Source: an uncultured Pelagibacteraceae bacterium (GTDB taxonomy: Bacteria > Pseudomonadota > Alphaproteobacteria > Pelagibacterales > Pelagibacteraceae). Taken from it: a stretch of DNA of 64,000 nucleotides. The position numbers were made by a program, and so were the translations under genes. This document shows, piece after piece, positions 48,422-56,900 of this stretch. A model generated the notes under the pieces. That model saw nothing but the letters and a program-made list of their open reading frames with translations. It did no database searches and had not been told where the DNA came from. The stretch spans positions 48,001 through 112,000 of the forward strand of contig CACEKW010000001.1 in NCBI GenBank assembly GCA_902560185.1. Direction: 5' to 3'. Each line of letters begins with the position of its first letter. Position 1 is the stretch's first letter.

Positions 48422-49408
48422 TTATTCATCAATATCTAAAAAATCGATTATTTTTCCTTTTGCATTTTCGCCTAAATGAGCTTCTCCAATATGACAAACG
48501 ATTGATCCAGGTAATTTTATTCTTGGTTTATAGAGAATTACTTTTGATGAATTTGAAAAAATTTTTTTATTAACATACGTACATAAAAATGGCTGATTTT
48601 TTTTGGGATAAATTAAATAGTCTTCAAATTTTCTTATCATTTTCTTTTTATTTTGAATTACAGATTTTTTATAATAATTATATTTCTTTAAAACTTTCTC
48701 TAGAGATTGAATAGTGTGGTATGGTCCAGTCATTCTTTTTTGCTCTAAATTTTTTATGTCAAGAACAAATGTATTTACTTTATTAGTTGGATTAATATTA
48801 TAACAAACAAAGCATGCGCCTGTTAATCCAAATAGACCCTTGCAAGAACTGAAGGAAATTACATCTGCTAAATGGTGATTAGATTCTAATCCAATCGATG
48901 CTGTTGCATCAAGAGCGAGCTTGGATTTTGTTCTTTTGGTAAGTTGTTTTAAATCCGTTATCGGTATTTTTAAACCACGACTGGTTTCAGTTGAGCAAGC
49001 CCAGATCCAATCATATTTTCCCTTGATTTTATCTAAATTTTTCCAATTTACTTTTGTTACAGATTTAATTTTTTTATTATTTTTTTTAATTAAATTCGAT
49101 ATTTGAAAGAGTCTATCGGAATAATAACCAGTTGATACAATTAAAATTTTACCTTTGAAAAAGTTTAAGGCAACTATTTCCAAAGCAGTACTTCCCGATC
49201 CCTGTGTAGTAATAATTTTTTTTAATCCTGATATTTTTTTAAGTTTTTTTATAACACTATTGTAAGTTTTGTTATACTCATTATCCCCTCTTCCAAAACA
49301 AGGACCTAAATTAATTATATTGCTATCAATTATACTGGCAGGACCAGCTGTAAATATAATTTTATTATCATTTTTTTGTTTTATGAGATTTTTAATCATC
49401 TTTTTCAT
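48422..49408 (-). CDS. 2-aminoethylphosphonate aminotransferase, biosynthetic
   Basis: Class V PLP aminotransferase of the AEP transaminase (PhnW) type. It converts phosphonoacetaldehyde to 2-aminoethylphosphonate here. It has FTAGPASI near the start, TTQGSGSTALEIVALNFF, LDATASIGL, and the PLP lysine in SFSSCKGLFGLTG. 328 residues, a little short of the usual ~365. It lies one base after the decarboxylase gene. Direction (synthesis rather than degradation) is inferred from the pepM and ppd partners. Confidence 0.88.
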   Translation of the reverse strand: MKKMIKNLIKQKNDNKIIFTAGPASIIDSNIINLGPCFGRGDNEYNKTYNSVIKKLKKISGLKKIITTQGSGSTALEIVALNFFKGKILIVSTGYYSDRLFQISNLIKKNNKKIKSVTKVNWKNLDKIKGKYDWIWACSTETSRGLKIPITDLKQLTKRTKSKLALDATASIGLESNHHLADVISFSSCKGLFGLTGACFVCYNINPTNKVNTFVLDIKNLEQKRMTGPYHTIQSLEKVLKKYNYYKKSVIQNKKKMIRKFEDYLIYPKKNQPFLCTYVNKKIFSNSSKVILYKPRIKLPGSIVCHIGEAHLGENAKGKIIDFLDIDE

Positions 49409-50518
49409 TTATCTTTCCATAAATTTAGATTTAATAAAATTTAATTTTTTTGGTCTTCCTAGATTTTGAATAGTTCCTAATTTAATTTTAACTTCTAAAA
49501 GTGAAGGTCCTTTTGATTTTAAAAAATTAGAAATAGTTTTCTTCATAATTTTTTCATTATCTAAAAAGAAATAATTTTTATATCCACAACTCTTAGAAAG
49601 TTTATTTAAATCTAAATTTTCTAGATTGGTTTTTTGACCTCCAACAGACTCGTGTGATCTATTATTTAAAATTATATGTTTAAAATTTTTAAGCTTTTTA
49701 AAACCTATGGTGGTTAAAGAACCCATGTGCATTGACAAAGATCCATCCCCATCTAAACAGATAATGTTTCTTTTATTGTTCATTGCAACTCCTAAAGTTA
49801 CCATTGAAGCATGACCCATTCCCCCAACCATATAAAAATCATTTCCTTGATAATGTGTATTCTTAAATTTTCTTATTTGAAACAATTCTCTTGAAGTATA
49901 ACCTGTTGTAGAAATAATTTTACTTTTTAAATTTACTTTGCCTAACAAATAATTTAGAAAAGTTTCTCTTTTAATTCCACTATTAAATTCTTTTTTACTT
50001 TTTTTATAGGATTTTTTATCAAACAAAATATCTTTTTTAATCAAACATGCTACTGGACATTTAAATTTTTTTGAAAATTTAATTAAATTTTCGAGTTTTT
50101 TAAAGTCTTTGTACGTTTTAACTTCACAAAATTTGATGTTTAATAATTTTAATAACTTTCTTGTTATTTTGCCTTTTACCTCATGCTGTGGCTCATCTCT
50201 AGTGCCAGGAGCTCCCCTCCAGCCAATTATTAAAAGAATTGGTATTGAATAGACTTTTTGATGCGCGATAGAGGCTAATGGATTTATAGCATTTCCCAAT
50301 CCTGAATTTTGCATGTATGCACAAGCTAATTTACCAGTGGAAAGATAGTGTCCAATACAAACGGAAATAGCAGACCCCTCGTTAGCAGTGATTAAATGTT
50401 TTTTATTTAATTTATCAAAATATTCTTTCGTTTTCTTTAGTATGCTATCTGGAACACCTGCAAAGAAATCAATATTCTTTTTTTTTAAAAAACTAAATAA
50501 TTTTTTTACTTCTATCAT
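49409..50518 (-). CDS. Phosphonopyruvate decarboxylase
   Basis: Thiamine-diphosphate enzyme that makes phosphonopyruvate formation irreversible by decarboxylation to phosphonoacetaldehyde. The sequence has FFAGVPDSILKK, ANEGSAISVCIGHYLSTG (catalytic Glu), MQNSGLGNAINPL, GWRGAPGTRDEPQH, and the TPP-binding GDGSLSMHMGSL with the following Asn. 369 residues, typical of Ppd. It is between the LIC12162-like gene and the aminotransferase in one leftward operon. Confidence 0.93.
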   Translation of the reverse strand: MIEVKKLFSFLKKKNIDFFAGVPDSILKKTKEYFDKLNKKHLITANEGSAISVCIGHYLSTGKLACAYMQNSGLGNAINPLASIAHQKVYSIPILLIIGWRGAPGTRDEPQHEVKGKITRKLLKLLNIKFCEVKTYKDFKKLENLIKFSKKFKCPVACLIKKDILFDKKSYKKSKKEFNSGIKRETFLNYLLGKVNLKSKIISTTGYTSRELFQIRKFKNTHYQGNDFYMVGGMGHASMVTLGVAMNNKRNIICLDGDGSLSMHMGSLTTIGFKKLKNFKHIILNNRSHESVGGQKTNLENLDLNKLSKSCGYKNYFFLDNEKIMKKTISNFLKSKGPSLLEVKIKLGTIQNLGRPKKLNFIKSKFMER

Positions 50519-50519
50519 A

Positions 50520-52280
50520 TTAGATGTTTGTTAAAAATTTTGTCCATTTGTTTATAGGGTCATCTTGTAAATTGCAGAAGTTTTTTTTAAATTTATATAT
50601 AGTATTTTGGACTCCATTTGATAACCACCATTTATCTATTTGATACCAATTTTCATTTATATGTGCTGTTGCATCTTCAATATTTTTAAATACTATTTTA
50701 TTTTTCACTAAATCTTCTTGTAAAGATTTTACATTACCTTGTAAGGGGGCTTTTTCGAAATCATTAATTAAAACTGTTGGACCTGTAATTATGGACTCTA
50801 CAAAAGCAGTTTTCATGTACGGGCAAATTACCAGTTTTGACTTATTGATATATTTATAAAAAACATTTTTTTTGTTAACAAATTTTTCTTCAATTGTATT
50901 TCTTATTGTTTCTTGCATTTCTACATCGTGCTCACCTGAGGGTAAGTAAAAAAAATTTTTGTAAATCTCTTTATTTAGTAATTTTTTTAGATTAATTGCA
51001 TTATCAAGGTTGAGACGCAAATTGTCATTTTCCCCAGTTCCGATATACGAAGGAAATAATGTTATGTTTTTTTCAAGATAAATAAGAAATTTTTTATCAG
51101 ATCTCGAACATTTAAAATTTATTAATTTACCTGGTGGTAACTGAATATCTTTATCTTTGACAGGAAGAGTCCAGGTAAATTTTTTATCAACTATTGTGTT
51201 TTCAAATTGTAGATCAGGGCAATACTTTAACTGGTTACCACCTCCATGAGAAGTTGAAAAAAATTTTGTTTTGTTTGTAATTACATTTCTAGCTAACCAA
51301 AATTTAAAAACTTCATTATAGAAGTGAAGATAAGAAGATAATATAATTTTCGGTTTAAATTTAATTTTATGAGATTCTTGGTTAATTAAATCGTAAGCTT
51401 CTAAAAAACATTTTGGTATATCATGCTTTATATTTTCATTTAAGTATTTGAGGAAAAGATCATCTTCTTTATCTATAAAGTTAATTTTATTTCTTTTTTC
51501 TCTGTCGATCTTTACGTGACTTAAATTAATATGATCAAATTGGTAATTAAATTTGTAGTAATAAAAACTAGGAAATTGAAAAAGTTTTAGACTTATTTTA
51601 AAAAAATTTTTAAATTTAAAAATTTTTCTGTCAATAAAAATATTGTTAAATTTTGAAAAAAAAGAACTCAGATAATCTATAGTATTAGGCAAAAATTTTT
51701 TTTTAGTTTTTGATTTTTTTTTATAATAATTTTTAGCAATAAATTTATTTTGATTTATTTCTTTTGAGATAAAATTAATTTTCTTTCCATTATTAGTTAA
51801 AAAAATTAATATTTTTTTGAATATTTGATAATTAAAAAATTGATCAGAACTCAGTAGATTGTAATAATCTATGGTATATGATGGTATTTCGATTTTATCA
51901 ATTTTTATATCAGTAAAAATTAAATTAGAATCTTTTTCCAAAGCTTTCTCGACCAATCTCCACCTATATAACTCACCAGGAATATAAGAAATTAACCAAG
52001 GTAAGGTTAGTATATTCCAATATCTGTCTGGAAAATTTTTATTGTGAAAATTATTTAGATATCTACTAAGTTTTTTTGCATAGCTATCTAAAATGTTTTG
52101 AGACAAAAAATAATCCTTGCTTAAATTTTTATTGTTTCTCCATGGACATGACAATAAATCACTTTTATTATTTTTTTCATTATCCAAACACCAGTCTCCT
52201 GCTAATATTTTTTTATTAGAGATGTGAAAATTATTATCAATCGACGTGGTGATAAATTGTGAATTTTTGTTATCCAACAT
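50520..52280 (-). CDS. LIC12162-family putative surface-glycan transferase
   Basis: The opening FITTSIDNNF and ILAGDWCLDNE, then LPWLISYIPGELYRWRLVEKAL, STSHGGGNQLKY and the late YINKSKLVICPYMKTAFVES, match the LIC12162 family of putative carbohydrate transferases (about 580 residues). The fold of the second half resembles GT-B or CDP-glycerol-type transferases. An ATG at 52280 is preferred to the GTG three bases upstream. It replaces the 5' region of a truncated epimerase gene at 52270-52335. Its operon with ppd suggests a phosphonate-linked role. Confidence 0.8.
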   Translation of the reverse strand: MLDNKNSQFITTSIDNNFHISNKKILAGDWCLDNEKNNKSDLLSCPWRNNKNLSKDYFLSQNILDSYAKKLSRYLNNFHNKNFPDRYWNILTLPWLISYIPGELYRWRLVEKALEKDSNLIFTDIKIDKIEIPSYTIDYYNLLSSDQFFNYQIFKKILIFLTNNGKKINFISKEINQNKFIAKNYYKKKSKTKKKFLPNTIDYLSSFFSKFNNIFIDRKIFKFKNFFKISLKLFQFPSFYYYKFNYQFDHINLSHVKIDREKRNKINFIDKEDDLFLKYLNENIKHDIPKCFLEAYDLINQESHKIKFKPKIILSSYLHFYNEVFKFWLARNVITNKTKFFSTSHGGGNQLKYCPDLQFENTIVDKKFTWTLPVKDKDIQLPPGKLINFKCSRSDKKFLIYLEKNITLFPSYIGTGENDNLRLNLDNAINLKKLLNKEIYKNFFYLPSGEHDVEMQETIRNTIEEKFVNKKNVFYKYINKSKLVICPYMKTAFVESIITGPTVLINDFEKAPLQGNVKSLQEDLVKNKIVFKNIEDATAHINENWYQIDKWWLSNGVQNTIYKFKKNFCNLQDDPINKWTKFLTNI

Positions 52281-52335
52281 CACTTTTTTTAAAATTACCT
52301 GTTGCTCCAGTAACTAATATTGTTTTATCATTCAT
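52270..52335 (-). pseudogene. Truncated N-terminus of an NAD-dependent epimerase/dehydratase
   Basis: On the minus strand an ATG at 52335, overlapping the ABC-transporter TGA, begins MNDKTILVTGATGNFKKSDV and stops after 21 codons. ILVTGATG is the Rossmann start of polysaccharide epimerases and dehydratases such as the PseB/FlaA1 type. The homology stops within an AT-rich run, and the LIC12162-like gene begins in another frame. It looks like the remaining 5' end of a gene lost by cassette replacement. Confidence 0.65.
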
Positions 52336-54056
52336 GACTTAATTCCTATTTTTTTTGTTTGATTTTTTTCCTCTATTACAATTGAATTTTCAATTCTTAA
52401 AATTCTTGAACAGTATTTTAAGGATTTCACATTATGAGAAATTGCAATTACAGTGATGTTTCGTGAAAGTTCCCTAACGAGATCTACTAAAACTAGCTCT
52501 GTTTTTTCATCTAGTGCATTGGTAGCCTCATCAAAAACTAATAAATCTGGTTTATGATAAAGGGCTCTCGCTATACCTAATCTCTGAAGCTCTCCCCCAC
52601 TAATTCTTACACCTTTCTCACCCACAATTGTTCTAAGTCCATCAGGAAGTTTATCTGTAAATTCTTTAAGCTGAGATTTTCTTATGCATTCTTCCACTGA
52701 ATTTATATCAATTTTATTTTCCTCTAATCCATAAGCTACATTATTGATGATTGTATCATCCATCAGAAAAATTGACTGAGGGACATAACCTACATTTTTA
52801 TAAAATGTTTCGATTTTTCCAGATGAGGGCTTGTGTAAACCTAATAATAAATTTATAAGAGTCGATTTTCCAGAACCAGTCTTTCCTACAACTCCAACAA
52901 AATCTTTTTTAAAAATGTTTAGATTAATATTCTGTAAAGTTAATTTGTCTTTGCCTGGATATTCAAAATAAACATTTTTAAAAGAAATTATTTTATTTTC
53001 ATTTTGTTTATTTTGCTGATTAAAATCCTTCATATTTATAATGTTATCTTCACTTGAAAAAATTTTGTCTATAGTCTCCACATACGCCTGGCCGTATTTT
53101 ACTTTCTGTAAACTTGATAGAATTCTATTAAATGATGGCATAAGTCTTATTGAAGATATTCCAAATAAACTTAATATTAGGAAAATTTCAGAATCTGGTT
53201 TTCCACTTAATTTGAGATAAATTATAAATACCACTAAGGAAAAAACAAAAAGCGTTTCAATCAAAAATCTTGGTAAATTGGTCATCACATTGACATAAAA
53301 CATCGCTCTAAATCTTTCTGAGGTTATTGAAAAATATTTATTTAAAAAATAATTAATTCTTTTAAATATTTTTATTTCTTTAATACCTCCATAACCATGG
53401 GAAAGTTCTAAAAATCTTTGTTTATCTAAATTTTGGACTTTTTTTCCCCATCTCATCGAGGAGTTCTTAATTAAAGAAAATGCTAGATAGCTCAGAATTG
53501 TTAAAAAGGCTAAGCTGATTAAGAAACCTTTTGGTTCAATAAAAAGCATCAGGCTAGATAGAAAAAGTATAACTAATATTTCTGATATAATTATAAAAGT
53601 ATGCCCAATTGTGTCTTTATATCTATCTGCTACTTCTACAGAGTGAAAAGTTAAGTTAGAGGTATTATTATTAATATGAAACTTATAATCTTTGTTTAAA
53701 TACTTTTGATATATATTATTTGACAATCTTGATCCAAGAGTATTAATTAAATGAGAATTAAACCAACTAAAAGCAAACAAAATTAAATTTTTCAATAAAA
53801 ATAAAATAATAATAAGAATAAATGGCAAAAAAGGGCTTACCGACTCAAAAAACTTCACTATATCATTTATGTTAATATTTAAAAAATTCATATCTGTAAC
53901 AATCTGGTTCTTAAATAAAATTGCAACAAAAGGTAAAATTAAACTTATTCCTAACATTTCAAGAAAAGCACCAATCAAGCTAAAGAACAGTGCCACATAA
54001 AGTAATTTCTTTTCTCTATTAGTAAGGTGTTTGGGTATTTTTAATAAAAATTTCAT
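52332..54056 (-). CDS. ABC exporter, fused permease and ATPase (MsbA/PglK-like)
   Basis: Probable flippase or exporter of a lipid-linked glycan. Six helices in residues 1-310 form the exporter domain. The ATPase has Walker A GKTGSGKSTLIN, Q-loop VPQSIFLMDD, signature ISGGELQRLGIARAL, Walker B LLVFDEATNALD and the H-loop AISHN. 574 residues, similar to PglK-type half transporters. First gene of a leftward unit with LIC12162-like, ppd and AEP aminotransferase genes. Confidence 0.92.
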   Translation of the reverse strand: MKFLLKIPKHLTNREKKLLYVALFFSLIGAFLEMLGISLILPFVAILFKNQIVTDMNFLNININDIVKFFESVSPFLPFILIIILFLLKNLILFAFSWFNSHLINTLGSRLSNNIYQKYLNKDYKFHINNNTSNLTFHSVEVADRYKDTIGHTFIIISEILVILFLSSLMLFIEPKGFLISLAFLTILSYLAFSLIKNSSMRWGKKVQNLDKQRFLELSHGYGGIKEIKIFKRINYFLNKYFSITSERFRAMFYVNVMTNLPRFLIETLFVFSLVVFIIYLKLSGKPDSEIFLILSLFGISSIRLMPSFNRILSSLQKVKYGQAYVETIDKIFSSEDNIINMKDFNQQNKQNENKIISFKNVYFEYPGKDKLTLQNINLNIFKKDFVGVVGKTGSGKSTLINLLLGLHKPSSGKIETFYKNVGYVPQSIFLMDDTIINNVAYGLEENKIDINSVEECIRKSQLKEFTDKLPDGLRTIVGEKGVRISGGELQRLGIARALYHKPDLLVFDEATNALDEKTELVLVDLVRELSRNITVIAISHNVKSLKYCSRILRIENSIVIEEKNQTKKIGIKS

Positions 54057-54145
54057 TTAATTTAATTTTTTAGCTTGAATTAATTTTAGTTTTAAAACTT
54101 TGTTAACTGCATTGATATCAGTATTATTTAGTGATTGTTTGCTAT

Positions 54146-54157
54146 ATGTGATCACAT
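54146..54157. repeat. 12-bp perfect palindrome ATGTGATCACAT
   Basis: It lies between the marR stop (54164) and the ABC-transporter start (54056), about 90 bp upstream of the latter. It resembles two Crp/Fnr-type half sites (TGTGA/TCACA) without the usual 6-bp spacer. It may be a regulator site or the tip of a hairpin after marR. No T-run follows on the minus strand. Confidence 0.35.
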
Positions 54158-54163
54158 TAAAAT

Positions 54164-54481
54164 CTATTTTTTATTTTTTTCCTTTTCATATTCATTTTTA
54201 AGTTCGTCATACTCGTTCATTTTTCTTTTCATAAATCTAACAGTTAATTTTGTTTTTTCCGCAATACCCTTTGGCGTGATAACGTAAAGATAATTTAGTT
54301 TTGACTTATTCTTCTTAAAGTTTTCAATTTTAATAAGACCTTTTACTTTTAATGCTTTCATGCAATAATTTAGCTTACCTAAGCTAAAACCAAGATGTTT
54401 CGCCAATTCCCTTTGAGGGGTACCTGGCTCTTTATGGATTTTTCTCAGTAAATTAAACTGATCTGGGTCGTCATTATTCAT
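54164..54481 (-). CDS. MarR-family EPS-associated transcriptional regulator
   Basis: A 105-residue winged-helix protein. PQRELAKHLGFSLGKLNYCMKALKVKGLI is the helix-turn-helix and recognition helix (here residues about 22-50), followed by the wing and TPKGIAEKTKLTVRFMKRKM, the family motif of the small EPS-associated MarR group (TIGR04176). A perfect palindrome ends 4 bp before its start codon, so it probably controls itself. Candidate targets are the five palindromes in 48-64 kb. Confidence 0.87.
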   Translation of the reverse strand: MNNDDPDQFNLLRKIHKEPGTPQRELAKHLGFSLGKLNYCMKALKVKGLIKIENFKKNKSKLNYLYVITPKGIAEKTKLTVRFMKRKMNEYDELKNEYEKEKNKK

Positions 54482-54484
54482 ATA

Positions 54485-54501
54485 TGTTCAAATATTGAAC
54501 A
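54485..54501. promoter_or_regulatory. Operator site B, 17-bp palindrome before marR
   Basis: TGTTCAAATATTGAACA, perfect 7-bp arms with spacer ATA, 4 bp before the regulator's start. The promoter at 54502-54530 ends directly against it. This is the classic layout of an autorepressor. Confidence 0.78.
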
Positions 54502-54530
54502 TTTTTACCCAATAAACCATGTTTTGTAAA
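54502..54530 (-). promoter_or_regulatory. Candidate promoter of the marR-type gene
   Basis: On the minus strand TTTACA (54525-54530) is followed after 17 bases by TAAAAA (54502-54507), a reasonable -35/-10 pair. The operator starts at the next base, so bound repressor would cover the transcription start and initial transcribed region. Confidence 0.5.
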
Positions 54531-54594
54531 GAATAAATCGATAAATACTAAAATTTATAATTTATTCTTTGCAAGGTTAAAAAAATTACTATAT

Positions 54595-54611
54595 TGTTCA
54601 ATTATTGAACA
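54595..54611. promoter_or_regulatory. Operator site C, 17-bp palindrome
   Basis: TGTTCAATTATTGAACA, identical to site A. On the plus strand a -10-like TATATT (54590-54595) overlaps its first base, with TTTGCA (54568-54573) 16 bases upstream. This would control rightward transcription toward the acyltransferase at 54887, leaving a 5' leader of about 280 bases. Confidence 0.72.
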
Positions 54612-54886
54612 AAATAAAAAAGTACTCTTTTTTAACTTATATATTGCAGAGTTGAAAAATATTTTCTGTTATTAAAAATTTAAAAATAAAAAACTATTGT
54701 GAGAAATTAAATTGATTGACTTAAAAAAAATAATAATAGGATCATCAAATTTTTTTTACAACTTAGGTAAAAATAAGTTTTTCCCAATTTGTGGGAGCTG
54801 AAGCTATTACAAAAACGGCCAGTAGTAGAAGTTCTAAATCAATTTATTTATTTTAATTTTTAATTACATATACTAAAAAGTTTATC

Positions 54887-56821
54887 ATGATCAAAAAGTC
54901 TTATTATCGACCAGATATTGATGCCCTTCGTGGATATGCGATATTATTTGTCGTTCTTTATCATGCAAATTTTGAACTATTTAATATTTATATTTTTTCT
55001 GGAGGATTTATTGGAGTTGATATTTTTTTTGTAATTACGGGTTTTTTAATTACAACAATCTTATTAGAGGAATATAACAATAATCAATCTATTAATGTAT
55101 TAAATTTTTATGAAAGAAGAGTTCGAAGATTAATACCTGCGTTACTTGTAATAATACTTCTGGGGACAATACTTTCATATTTCGTTCTTGATCCAACAAA
55201 ATTAAAACATTTTTCCGAGTCTGTATTCGCATCACTTGGATTTATAGCAAATATATATTTTCATTATTTTGGAAATATTTACGGTACAGAAACTGGTTTG
55301 ATGAAGCCATTACTACATTTATGGTCTCTAGGTGTAGAAGAACAATTTTATATAATTTTACCCATAGGTCTTCTGATCATTCTTAAATATTTTAATAGGT
55401 TTTCATATTTATTATTAGCACTAGCTTTTATATTGAGCTTAGGTTTTGCTTATTATGCTTCAACTAAGCACCCTATGTTTAATTTTTGGATGTTACCATC
55501 AAGAGCATGGGAGGTTTTAGCTGGTGCTATAGTGGCTTTTTATCTTATTAAATATAAAATTACTTCTAATGAAATTATTATAAATATAATTAAATGTATA
55601 AGTTTATTGACTCTAATATTTTGTATATTTTTCTTCAATATTCAATTTAAGCACCCTGGATTAATAACTTTGATACCAATTACAGCCACTATGTGTTTAA
55701 TATTATTTGGTAACCAAATTAAATTTGGAAAAATTGATGAAATTTTATTTAACAAATCTTTAATTTTTTTGGGTAAAATTTCTTACTCACTTTATCTTTG
55801 GCATTTTTTGTTATTTTCAATATTTAGAAATTCACGATTTGATGAAACTAATATATCTAAATTTTTATTGATAATATTGTCTTTATTTTTATCTTATTTA
55901 ACTTTTTTATTTATAGAGAAAAAATTTAGAGACAAAACATATAGTTTTAAAAAGACAGGAAAATTTATAATTATATTATTAATTCCAATTATTACATTAA
56001 ACGTTTTTTATCTAAAAAATGAAAATATTTTAAAAAAATATTACACCATTGATGAAATTAATTTAACAGAGTGGAAAGATACAAGTTGGATGACAAGAAA
56101 TATCAAGAAATTTAATAACAAAAATTTTTTAGCCAACAATAAAAAAAATGTCTTAATAGTTGGTAACTGTCATGGTGAAGACATTTTTTTTACATTTGTA
56201 TTAGATAAAGAAAGATATAAAAATTATAATTTTGTAATGCATCCAAGAATAGAAATCAGTCAATTTAATAATATAATGAAGAATAAACCAAATTTATATA
56301 AAAAAGCAGATATAATAATATTTGCTACAAAATGGAGAACCAAAACTGAAAGTCAAAATGGTTCCAATGATTTTTCAGATCTTGATAAAACTATTAAAAA
56401 AATCAAGAAAGATAATAAAAAATTAATTATTTTTGGACCCAATCCTGAATTTAAATATACGCTGAATAAATATCGTTTTACTAAAATATACTTAACTAAT
56501 TACAAAAAAAAATTGATTGAAAAAGGCACGATAAATTTATCCAACACAGAATTGATAAATTTAGAAAAATTATATTATTCTCAATATAAGAATAATAGAG
56601 ATATTATTGAAACCAATCAAAAACTCAAAAATATTTCAAAAAAAAATAATATTAAATTCATAGATTTAACATCAATGGTTTGCGACAAGGATAAAAAAGT
56701 TTGTAAATTTAGGTCAAATAAAAACAAAGATGAAATTTTTAGAGATTATGGAAGATTCTCAATGACAGGTTTATCTTATTTTGGAAATAAATTTTATAAT
56801 GATAAAGTGCTTAAATTTTAG
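54887..56821 (+). CDS. Acyltransferase-3 (OafA-type) with C-terminal SGNH-like domain
   Basis: Membrane O-acetyltransferase that modifies surface glycans. The N-terminal half (about 1-380) has the family start YRPDIDALRGYAILFVVLYH with the catalytic histidine, GGFIGVDIFFVITGFLIT, the ERRVRRLIPAL motif and LWSLGVEEQFY. About eleven helices. The C-terminal soluble domain (about 410-644) is SGNH-like but has GNCHGED where GDSH is usual, and GRFSMTGLSYFG where a D-x-x-H is expected. Its own catalytic competence is therefore doubtful. 644 residues, downstream of operator C. Confidence 0.9.
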   Translation: MIKKSYYRPDIDALRGYAILFVVLYHANFELFNIYIFSGGFIGVDIFFVITGFLITTILLEEYNNNQSINVLNFYERRVRRLIPALLVIILLGTILSYFVLDPTKLKHFSESVFASLGFIANIYFHYFGNIYGTETGLMKPLLHLWSLGVEEQFYIILPIGLLIILKYFNRFSYLLLALAFILSLGFAYYASTKHPMFNFWMLPSRAWEVLAGAIVAFYLIKYKITSNEIIINIIKCISLLTLIFCIFFFNIQFKHPGLITLIPITATMCLILFGNQIKFGKIDEILFNKSLIFLGKISYSLYLWHFLLFSIFRNSRFDETNISKFLLIILSLFLSYLTFLFIEKKFRDKTYSFKKTGKFIIILLIPIITLNVFYLKNENILKKYYTIDEINLTEWKDTSWMTRNIKKFNNKNFLANNKKNVLIVGNCHGEDIFFTFVLDKERYKNYNFVMHPRIEISQFNNIMKNKPNLYKKADIIIFATKWRTKTESQNGSNDFSDLDKTIKKIKKDNKKLIIFGPNPEFKYTLNKYRFTKIYLTNYKKKLIEKGTINLSNTELINLEKLYYSQYKNNRDIIETNQKLKNISKKNNIKFIDLTSMVCDKDKKVCKFRSNKNKDEIFRDYGRFSMTGLSYFGNKFYNDKVLKF

Positions 56822-56870
56822 TAATTTTTCAATAATTAACTTTTATTTTAAATAAAAAAATATTATATTT

Positions 56871-56887
56871 TGTTCAATTTTTGAACA
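56871..56887. promoter_or_regulatory. Operator site D, 17-bp palindrome before the aldolase gene
   Basis: TGTTCAATTTTTGAACA, perfect arms with spacer TTT, 13 bp before the ATG at 56901. A -10-like TATATT (56864-56869) lies immediately to the left. It probably controls the aldolase-kdsB unit. Confidence 0.75.
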
Positions 56888-56900
56888 TTTTGAAGAATTT

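Larger units (their letters stand above)
54502..54886. other. Long intergenic region between divergent regulator and acyltransferase
   Basis: It holds the marR promoter, operator site C (54595-54611) and, further right, a short TTG-initiated frame at 54712-54801. That frame reads MIDLKKIIIGSSNFFYNLGK and stops within 30 codons, and a second frame continues open to about 54855. This may be a decayed gene start, but I recognise no family. No tRNA, terminator or other gene is seen. Confidence 0.5.
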
